Part shown: one piece after another, positions 56,429 through 64,000 of the stretch
How positions within the stretch are numbered: position 1 is the first letter of the stretch
Layout: every line of letters starts with the position of its first letter
Assembly (NCBI RefSeq): GCF_029873635.1
Contig: NC_080420.1
Span: forward strand, 27,829,032 to 27,893,031
Source of the DNA: Malania oleifera
Lineage: Eukaryota > Streptophyta > Magnoliopsida > Santalales > Ximeniaceae
Direction: 5' to 3'
Length of the DNA: 64,000 nt
Translations under genes and position numbers: made by a program
The notes under the pieces: model-generated
Database searches by the model: none
What the model was told of the DNA's origin: nothing
Seen by the model: only the letters and a program-made list of their open reading frames with translations

Positions 56429-58276
56429 TGTTGGCCTCATAAGGCTTACAATTCTTATTTTGATGATAACAAATCAAATGATATGTTTAATATGTTTCAA
56501 GTAAATGTTTTCAGGAAAATAACAGAGCTCAAGTGCATAAGAAAGTTCAATGGATTACAAAGAGCATGAAGAACAAAGTTATTTTGTGAAAAGCGCAAAG
56601 GAAAGATTGCAACTACAAAGATGATGGAAGAACAAGTTTGAAGACTAAACGAATTATACTTTTAAGGATATTCTAAAATGTAAGTACTTCAAAATAAATC
56701 TCAAGTATAAAGTGATTTGAAGCTTATAGAAAGTCAAAAATATGTTTTTATACATATATCCTAAAGAATAATTTTCAAATCAATAAAAAGAAAGGGTTTA
56801 AGAAAAAGAAATTTTTTTGAAATAATAAAGAGCCAGGCGACTGCCACGATGAGGCAGGCGACTGCTAAATTAAATAGAAGGTTTTTAAAAAGTCAGTAGC
56901 TAGACAGGCGACTGCCTAAACTTACAGGCACCTATGTGAACAAACCAAGCAACTGCCTTGGTTCTAGCAGGCGACTACCTGCATTCTGTGTTGAGAGTTG
57001 TTGTGTGATAGGCGACTGTCAAGTCGTGGCAGGCAACTGCCACTCGAACGTTGGCAATAAATTTTTTAACGAGAAGATTTTTTGAACCACGTTTTTGAAT
57101 ATATTTATTTCAAAATATTTGGAAATAAATTTTAGAAATCTTTGGGAGTAATGGATGATTTCTAAAGCCTCTATAAATCGTCTTAATCTCAAAATTTTAA
57201 AGTGTGAAACAAATCATAGAGAGAACATTGATGAGATATTCAAAAGAGTTTTGAAATTGTGCAATCTTCTAAAGTTTCCAGATCTAGTGATTTTCAACAA
57301 AATTTCTGATTCAGAAATATTCAAAGGCTTACAGATCAAAGTAAGTTTTCAAGGTTTTAGATCGACCGATCATCAAGTATTTAAAATCCTATTTTCAAAG
57401 GATCTATAACTCTTTCAAGGTTAAATTTTTTATCTGAAATTGATTTATATTTTGAAGCAAAGTTTTCCAAATCAGAATCTTTCATTTTCTTTGGAAAAAT
57501 ATTAAGTAATTTATACTAAGTATTGAGCTTGAAACTTCTTATATTTGAATTACTTTGTGGTATAAAGTAAGCTGATCGTTGTACTAATTTACTCTATTAT
57601 GAGAGTTCTTCTTTGTACACAAATTTCCTTATTATCTTTCCGAAGCGATTCAAAGTTGTTGAATCGTTGAGCCAAATAAGAGGTTATTATTTGGAGAGGC
57701 GGGCTCTAGCCTAATCGAAATAGTGTGTTGTAAATTGGTATTGTTCCACCAGGTAACGGAACTGATATAGGGGAATCCTTTGGTGTTTTTGCCAAAGGCG
57801 AGGACGTAGGCTGTGTTGAAGTCGAACCTCGTAAAAACTCTTGTCTCTTTCTCTCTGATTTACTTTACATTCCTCACTTGCTATTGTTATATGATTTATA
57901 TATGCAAGTTGCAGGTTCTAAATTGAGAAAGAAACAAAAAGTACTTGATAGTTAGAAAGTACGTTTTGATTAATCGTTTTGCGAAAACCCAAGAAGGGAG
58001 TACGTTGATTAATCTGCGGAAATCTTGATCAAGTAGAGTGTATGCTAAGAGTTTACAGGGAAATCAACAAAAACTTTTATATTTTGATTGAGTGATTGAA
58101 TTATCAAGATTTTATGGATTGACTTGTAAATTTAAATTTCAATATTCTTGAGTGTGGTTATCATTCATATATATCTTGTTTTCTGGGTTGTTAAAATCAA
58201 AAGTCTATAAATCATTAAAATTATAAAAAGAATCCAATTTTCCCCCCGGCCTCTTGGGAAGCTATTCCTCATTTCA
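56429..58276 (+). repeat. Solo LTR H (copia family), TSD ttttc
   Basis: 1848 bp, TGTTGGCCTCATAAGG to CCTCATTTCA, with duplication ttttc at 56424-56428 and 58277-58281. It lies in LINE ORF1 just before the CCHC knuckle. TATA box TATAAAT at 57172-57178. Its palindromes are of the copia A type, so it is likely an A-family LTR. Confidence 0.94.
56832..57042 (+). promoter_or_regulatory. U3 palindrome array of H (AGGCGACTGCC type)
   Basis: CCAGGCGACTGCC, GGCAGGCGACTGC, ACAGGCGACTGCC, CAGGCACCT, CAAGCAACTGCC, GCAGGCGACTACC, ATAGGCGACTGTC and GGCAGGCAACTGCC in 210 bp, ending 130 bp upstream of the TATA box. Matches the array of copia A and its internal copy at 6494-6635. Confidence 0.7.
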
Positions 58277-58281
58277 TTTTC

Positions 58282-59122
58282 ATATTTGGCCTATTGCAAA
58301 ATACATTGTTTCGGAGATAAAACAAGAGAAAATCCCTTAACCGGTTCCATCGTCAGGTTGAATTCCACGCAAATGCGTGCCCCCGAGGCTCTTGTACAGT
58401 TAATTGTTGCATTATCGATCCCGAGATAACGACCAAAACAAGTCGCTATAATTTGAAGAAAATTCGCTCAATAAAGGTGCATTGGTAACCTTAGTAAGAA
58501 AATCCATTGAGGAGCCAATGGAGATTATTTTTTGACATCAAAATACTTCGTCCACTTAAATAGCTAAAATGAATCTCCTTCCATCGTTCTACCTTCCCTT
58601 GCCCACCCATGCACAAAATCATGTTCATTTTTCATGTGTATAAGCACATGGTAATCATCCATAACACTAATAGTTGGAATTTCCATCAAGCCCCATGCTT
58701 TCGCAATTGATAACTGAATTTTATCAATAGATGGCCGATTCCTCAAAAATTTCATCACTAATGCAAAACAAAACTCTTCTTCAGCCTTAACCATCTCCGT
58801 TTCTAAGAATATAAATCCCAATTCACAATTGATATTAACTGGCAATCTCATAGGAATTTTGAACGTAGGTATCTCCACTTTTTTATTCACAACATGCGCA
58901 TACGACTGCACTCTCGAACCAACCTGGACAACCTTTCCCACCGACGGTGAGGCCATCGGAGGGGGAATGAACCTTCCCAACCACCCAGGCCACCGGCGAG
59001 CTAACACCGACCAGGTTGGGCTGCAATATATGAAGATTAGAATTAGAGTTTTCTAGATGGGAAAGAGACTGACTTGCATTTGTAAGTGTTATTTGGTCCT
59101 CCTTCTCCTTGGAGGCACACAA
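58282..59122 (-). pseudogene. LINE ORF1 N-terminal part (DUF4283)
   Basis: RNA-binding ORF1 of plant LINEs. Possible start ATG at 59122 (MCASKEKEDQ), a frame change near 58980, then 59007-58564 with GSRVQSYAHVV, ALVMKFLRNRPSIDKIQ, AWGLMEIPTISVMDDYHVL and EHDFVHGWAREGRT, the DUF4283 domain. After a stop at 58564 similarity continues in broken frames to the solo LTR. Confidence 0.88.
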
Positions 59123-59885
59123 GAACTCTCCATTTGGAGATAAGAAAAACTTGTGTGCAACGTGCGGTGGTGTCTAATTAGGACCTGCTGCAACAACAAC
59201 GTTCTCCTGATTCAAAACTGTTGTTATGGCAACAGTCTCTTTCTTCAACAGTGTGCAATGATGGCGGCGGTCTCTTTCTGGCATGCGATGATGACAATCT
59301 CCGGTGGCGTGCTCCGAGCCACGACGGTGCTGGCTGGAAGCCCTAAACTTGCTGTAAAGACTGCGTATCTGGCTCGGCAAAGGCTCAGTGTAAATTCAGA
59401 TTTTGACTCAGCTCCCTTCTGGATCCAACCTTGTGGAATGACGACGTATTTAAGGAGGAACTAGTAGGACTCTCGACGGTGACGCCGGCACGAGATCCCC
59501 GAAGAGGACCACCCCATCCCAGGAGCTGGACCAAGTGAACTAGCCATTAGAGGAGAGGATGGCGTGAGTGAAGAAGTGGATGGCGACGGCGGCAGTCTTC
59601 TTCTAGTGTTTGGCGATGGCAATCTTTGGTGACGTTCAGCGAGCCGCGATGACGCTGGAGGGAAACCCTAGGGAAGCTTTTGATTCTTCTTCATGAGTGA
59701 ACTAGCGATCAGAGGAGAGGATGGCATGAGTGACGAAGTGGACAGCGATGGCTCCTTCTAGCGTACGGCGATGGTATTCTCTAACGGCATGCAGCGAGCC
59801 GCAACGACGCTGGAGAGAAGCCCTAGCGAGAGGGAGCTTCCCTTATTTTTCTATCCCCACGTAGTAGATTGATTTTTTTAAAATG
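59123..59885 (-). repeat. LINE 5' UTR with about 162-bp tandem units
   Basis: GC-rich region. GTGAACTAGC at 59535 and again at 59697 marks two units 162 bp apart; both contain AGGAGAGGATGGC, GTGG(AC)AGCGA/GGCGA, GGCGATGG and CAGCGAGCCGC(A/G). A third, diverged copy of the second half lies at about 59270-59335. Tandem 5' monomers that serve as promoters are known in mouse L1; a similar role here is only a suggestion. Confidence 0.75.
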
Positions 59886-59897
59886 CCAAAATGTTTT
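59886..59897. repeat. LINE target site duplication, right copy
   Basis: CCAAAATGTTTT, pairs with 51329-51340. Confidence 0.9.
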
Positions 59898-60687
59898 ATA
59901 TTCATTTAGTCCAGGTTTTATAAAATAGGCTAGTAGGTTCACAAAATTCTAACAATCTCCCATTTGGATTACATAGCTAAAGTTCTACAAAGAAAAAAAA
60001 ATTATCTAAATTAAAATATACAATATGTGAATATAATGTGAGCAAACATGTCCAATATAATGGTCAAGAATGATATCATGCATATCAACTGTGCAAAAGG
60101 TCATATTCGATAAGGATACTAACATAATACAAGCCAAAACACACATAACCTTATGACCATACACATAGGTCCATACTGAAATCATTCATATCTAACAATG
60201 TAAGTGTACATACCCAAAGGGTACTAACATTACACTATCAAAACTTACACAATCTTGTGACCATATGTGCAACATGGGAGTGTGGTCATATCAACAATGC
60301 AAAATGTGATCAACATGCCTATTGTGCAAAAGGTTTGAGCAATTGTGCAAGATGCTCTAGTTTCAAAGAAGCTCATCAAGATAAATTAAAATATCTTGAT
60401 CTATAACCAAAATGGGACTATGCCAAAATGTCTTTAATAGCCTTAGCATCCATCAAATGCATATGCTTCTCATAGAAGTCAATCAAGTGCAGTACCAAAA
60501 TGTTTCTGAAATATATCATGATGAGACTAAATCATAATTTCTAAATGTTTTGAAAATGTGGTTACATCAAAATATCAATTGAGATTAATATTAAAAATTA
60601 ATGTTAAAATATCTCTAAATACATCGATCCCACTAAGACAAGAATCTCAATATTCCATAAATAGGGTCAAACAAAATGTTTTGTAAT
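59898..60687. other. 790 bp without gene
   Basis: AT-rich. Before the LINE arrived this joined directly to 51328. CAATCTCCCATTTGGATTAC (59953-59972) resembles a polypurine-tract complement of a copia element and the sequence may be an old retroelement tail. No ORF. Confidence 0.4.
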
Positions 60688-60704
60688 CACTATAAAAATA
60701 CTGG

Positions 60705-60886
60705 TTTTTAGTGACGAAAGTATTAGTGATGGTTTTAAAACCGTCACTAATAGTTGGTATTAGTGATGGTTTTTATGAACCGTCACTAATAGTGTAAGCA
60801 TTAGTGACGGTTAAGCAGTCGTCACTAATACGGTCTATTGTGACGATTTTAAAACCGTCACTAATACTTTCGTCACTAAAAACAGC
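60705..60886. repeat. Foldback at the CACTA end
   Basis: TTTTTAGTGACGAAAGTAT near 60705 and its complement near 60868-60886 form a perfect inverted repeat extended by AGTGA; smaller hairpins (AACCGTCACTAAT pairs) lie inside. Confidence 0.8.
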
Positions 60887-61039
60887 ACGGTAAACGATTT
60901 TCATGCGAAATTTTTTCCGAAAAAATATTGGCGACGATTCTAGGGTATTAGTGACGGATTAAATTCGTCACTAAAACTCTCTTATTAGTGACGACTAACA
61001 AACCGTCAATAATAATATTTATGAATATATATAAAAAAA

Positions 61040-62250
61040 ATTCAGTTAAGAATATTAGTGACAGTTTGGGAGAACTGTCGCTAATAATGGGGTATTAGTG
61101 ATGGTTTTTAAACCGTCACTAATAGTTTTTATTTAAAAAATATTTTAAAAAATTTAGTTAAGAGTATTAGTGACGATTTGGGAGAACCGTCACTAATAAT
61201 GCGGTATTAGTGACGGTTTTTAAATCGACACTAATAGTTTTTTATTTTAAAAATATTTTTAAAAAATTTAGTTAAGAGTATTAGTGACGGTTTGAGAGAA
61301 CCGTTACTAATAATGGGGTATTAGTGACGGTTTTTAAACCGTCACTAATAGTTTTTTATTTAAAAAATATTTTAAATAATTTAGTTAAGAGTATTAGTGA
61401 CGGTTCTCACCATCACTAATAGTTTTTTATTTAAAAAATATTTTAAATAATTTAGTTAAGAGTATTAGGGATGGTTTGGGAGAACCGTCACTAATAATGC
61501 GGTATTAGTGATGGTTTAAAAACCGTCACTAATAGTTTTTTATTTAAAAAATATTTTAAAAAATTTAGTTAAGAGTGTTAGTGATGGTTTGGGAGAACCA
61601 TCACTAATAATGTGGTATTAGTGACGGTTTAAAAACCGTCACTAATAGTTTTTTATTTAAAAAATATTTTAAAAAAATTTAGTTAAGAGTACTAGTGACG
61701 GTTTGGGAGAACCGTCACTAATAGTTTTTATTTAAAAAATATTTTTAAAAAATTTAGTTAAAAGTATTAGTGACGGTTTGAGAGAACCGTCACTAATAAT
61801 GGGGTATTAGTGACAATTTTTAAAAACTTTAGTTAAGAGTATTAGTGACGGTTTGGGAGAACCATCACTAATAATGCGGTATTAGCGACGGTTTTTAAAC
61901 CGTCACTAATAGTTTTTTATTTAAAAATATTTTTAAAAAAATTTAGTTAAGAGTATTAGTGATGGTTTAAGAGAACCGTCACTAATAATAGGGTATTAGT
62001 GACGGTTTAAAACTGTCACTAATAGTTTTTTATTTAAAAAATATTTTTAAAAATTTAATTAAGAGTATTAGTGACTGTTTGGGAGGACCGTCACTAATAA
62101 TGGGGTATTAGTGACGGTTTTTAAACCGTCACTAATAGTTTTTTATTTAAAAAATATTTAAAAAAAATTAACTAAGAGTATTATTGACGGTTTGAGAGAA
62201 CCGTCACTAATAATGGGGTATTAGTGATGGTTTTTAAACCGTCACTGATG
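61040..62250 (+). repeat. About 113-bp tandem array of paired hairpins
   Basis: About eleven units marked by AGTTAAGAG at 61156, 61270, 61383, 61454, 61567, 61681, 61756, 61831 and 61945 and decayed copies near 62057 and 62170. Steps are 112-114 bp, or 71-75 bp when one hairpin is absent. Each full unit has two palindromes: ATTAGTGACGG-TTTGGGAGAA-CCGTCACTAAT and ATTAGTGACGG-TTTTTAAA-CCGTCACTAAT, separated by an A/T spacer. Loops are constant while CG sites often appear as TG or CA. Confidence 0.92.
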
Positions 62251-62483
62251 CTCAAAATCTTAAATTCTCACCCTTTCCCCAAATTTTATTATGCTCCTCC
62301 GAAATCCTCCCTCCTGTGGTCTCTTTTTCTTCCCAAATTTCTTTCGCTCTCGCCCACAGGCCACTCACCTGCGCCCTCCACTTCTCTCTCGGTGGTAGCT
62401 CCGCCACCAGCTCAGAGGTCCTTCGGCTTTCCACCTCCATCTCGATCCGCGACGTCATCTCGGTCGACAGTAACCACGATGCT

Positions 62484-62706
62484 ATGTACTCTCCGGTGAA
62501 GGAGAAGGCCGCCAACAGAGGCACTTACGTTTGCCAGTCACCTCTTCTCCTTCGCTGGTTCCGTCAAATGGTCACTGCATCCAAAGCGAAGCTTTTTTTA
62601 GGTATGTGTGCTCTCTGTGTCCTCGTTCTACTCACTTCCAAAATCAGATCCTTTATGGGTTGTACCCCCCCTCCCCTTCGGATCCTTCCTCTACCTCTTC
62701 TTCTAG
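62484..62706 (+). CDS. Possible first exon of a membrane-anchored host protein
   Basis: ATG at 62484 (MYSPVKEKAANRGTYVCQ) in a frame open from 62316. A basic segment (RWFRQMVTASKAK) is followed by a single hydrophobic span LFLGMCALCVLVLLT (about residues 32-46) and KIRSFMG, the layout of a type II Golgi/ER signal-anchor protein. A splice-donor-like AG/GTAAAT occurs at 62705-62711 and AT-rich intron-like DNA follows. The leader 62260-62480 is C/T-rich and far more GC-rich than its surroundings. Near the exon end the neighbouring frame (PPSPSDPSSTSSS) reads more like a stem region, so one indel may be present. Family not identified; a plant glycosyltransferase is one possibility I cannot verify. 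Confidence 0.4.
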
Positions 62707-62711
62707 GTAAA

Positions 62712-64000
62712 TGTTTTATTTTTATTTTGTTTATGTTGTTAATTTAAGCTTAAATTTTTTTTGATTTTATGTTTGATTTTATGTGGGTCTTGTAAATTTA
62801 TGTATTGGTTGTTTTGGGTCATTACGTTTGTAGTGCTTTCATAGTGTTTTGCTTTAATGAATATCATTATTTTGCACATATTTATGAAGAAAGGGTCTTC
62901 AATTATCCTGTCTTTCCTTTGATTATCTGTACTATTAATTTCCTATCATGCCTGGTTCTTTGGGGACAAATTGTTTTCTTAGATTAATATTAGATGGGAT
63001 TGTGACTTTTGAGACTATTCCTAAAGTTGATCTTTCAAATATCATAAGCTATATAATCCTAGTAACTCATGCTTCCATGTTTTAATGGTTAGTGCTTTTG
63101 AAAAGAAATTAAAATGACAGGAAAATAACAATGACATAGTTGGAAAATGGAGTTGGGAGAGACAATGACTATGTGATCTTTAAGAGGATTTGCACCCCCT
63201 ATATGTGAGACTAGTGCAGAAGGCTGCCTCCAAGATACAATGAGAAACTATACTATCTCTCTCAACACCTGCACAGCCTTGGTTTGAAACTTTTAATTTT
63301 TGGGCAAATTGGTTTGGTTTCAATTCTACCCATTCAATAACCAAGATTAACCAAATCAAATTTATATATTATAAATATGCATTTATTATATATCATATAT
63401 TTAATAATTTGAATAAATAATTGTTTTCAACAATTTATAATTTGGAGTTCTTACTTATTTTAGGTTATTTTCCAACAATTAGAATTTAGATTTTGGATTT
63501 CATTTATATTTAATTCAAGGGGGAATGTTTTTAAGCTTAAAAAAAATATCTTTCTCATGGACTTAATGGTGTAAGGTAAACATCTTTTATATTTATTTAA
63601 TTTAATGTTCATGTACTTGTGAATTTATTAGGATATTATTATTGATGATTAGCTTGATATAAGAAATTGGGCAATTGATATCTGAGCCAATTCCCTAAAA
63701 TCATCCATAGTTGTGAGCATGAAAAAAATTAAAATTTTTTTTCTATTTTAACATTTCAAATTAATGGATGTATGTTATGATAATTTTTTAGCAACTAATC
63801 AAATTTTTATAACGATTTTGATTGACATGGACTGAATATAAGTTTAGAAGCACTTGGTCGTGAACAGTCTCATATGTTTTGTTTCTAAAAAAAAATTTTG
63901 AGCGCTTTTATTGATGAAGAACGGGCTGTAGTCAAGTGATAATATTTTATAAAAATTGAAGTTGTAGTTCTAACATTATCCTCCATATCGCATGTATAAC
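62712..64000. other. 1.3 kb without recognised feature
   Basis: AT-rich sequence with short open frames only. If 62484-62706 is an exon this would be its first intron; no acceptor or second exon could be supported. Confidence 0.35.

Larger units (their letters stand above)
51341..59885 (-). mobile_element. Near-complete L1-type LINE, 12-bp TSD
   Basis: Minus-strand non-LTR element flanked by CCAAAATGTTTT. Its poly(A) tail is the T run 51341-51354. Order in element sense: 5' UTR with repeats, ORF1 (DUF4283 and CCHC), ORF2 with endonuclease, RT and C-terminal RNase H. Without solo LTR H and its duplicated 5 bp it measures about 6.7 kb, a normal full length. The original site CCAAAATGTTTT/ATATTC has the TTTT/A nick preferred by L1 endonuclease. 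Many frameshifts; inactive. Confidence 0.93.
60688..62250 (+). mobile_element. CACTA-type transposon end with subterminal repeats
   Basis: CACTATAAAAATACTGG at 60688-60704 has the CACTA terminus and AT-rich follow-on typical of En/Spm-type elements, preceded by a possible 3-bp target aat. It is followed by TTTTTAGTGACGAAAGTAT, which is inverted at 60863-60886, and by a long array of TTAGTGACGG units. The partner terminus (ending TAGTG) is not found in the remaining window, so length and transposase content are unknown. Confidence 0.7.

Noticed and set aside
61040-62250. CRISPR-like array
   Set aside because: Repeats are hairpins with constant loops and AT spacers of similar sequence, there is no variable spacer content, and the context is a plant transposon.

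Overview
This is nuclear DNA from a flowering plant with a large, repeat-rich genome, probably a eudicot. The evidence is Ty1/copia retrotransposons with an initiator-Met tRNA primer site, Ty3/gypsy elements of the Tat/Ogre type with very long LTRs, a plant L1-type LINE and a CACTA transposon end. AT content is high and there is almost no host coding sequence. Names used here: A, B, C, D, G, H, J, K, L and L2 are copia-type elements or LTRs; E, F and M are gypsy pieces.

Layout. (1) 1-47650 is one nested stack. The oldest layer is gypsy F (+, 28161-47650). Gypsy E (-) lies in F, with its 5' LTR at 24119-28160. Gag-only copia D (-, 18344-23944) lies in E. Copia A (+, 1-18343, entering the window inside gag) lies in D. 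A carries solo LTR B (2572-4438, TSD ataac) and the complete gag-only element C (-, 6900-15086, TSD gaaat). F also took copia pieces G and K between its RT and RNase H, solo LTR L2 (35035-36905), LTR L (37265-38975), and the young, internally deleted copia J (40601 to about 45098) inside its 3' LTR. The left halves of A, D, E and F must lie outside the window. (2) 47651-49790 shows no gene and no recognised transposon. (3) 49800-51328 is a decayed gypsy LTR tail (M). (4) 51341-59885 is an L1-type LINE (-) with a 12-bp TSD, interrupted by solo LTR H (56429-58276, TSD ttttc). (5) 60688-62250 is a CACTA-type end with a large array of hairpin repeats. (6) About 62484-62706 may be the first exon of a membrane-anchored host protein, the only non-transposon coding candidate.

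How the parts work together. A, C, D and J share one Gag plan (UBN2-like capsid region, CCHC knuckle, coiled coil, second CCHC knuckle), and C, D and J share the same primer site and LTR plan. C and D both stop coding at the Gag/protease junction and have lost pol, so they look like a lineage that would need pol supplied in trans. Every copia-type LTR seen here has a cluster of short palindromic motifs upstream of its TATA box, usually starting about 120 bp away. The motif sequence is specific to each LTR family. A and D also carry their own motif variant inside the element. Around the 3' polypurine tract, A and C can both form a 16-bp stem with a 38-39 nt loop that spans the tract and the LTR start. 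E and F LTRs share an antisense promoter-like module with G-boxes. No RNA gene or CRISPR array was found. Most coding regions are pseudogenes. The J gag (491 codons to a single nonsense codon) is the best preserved.
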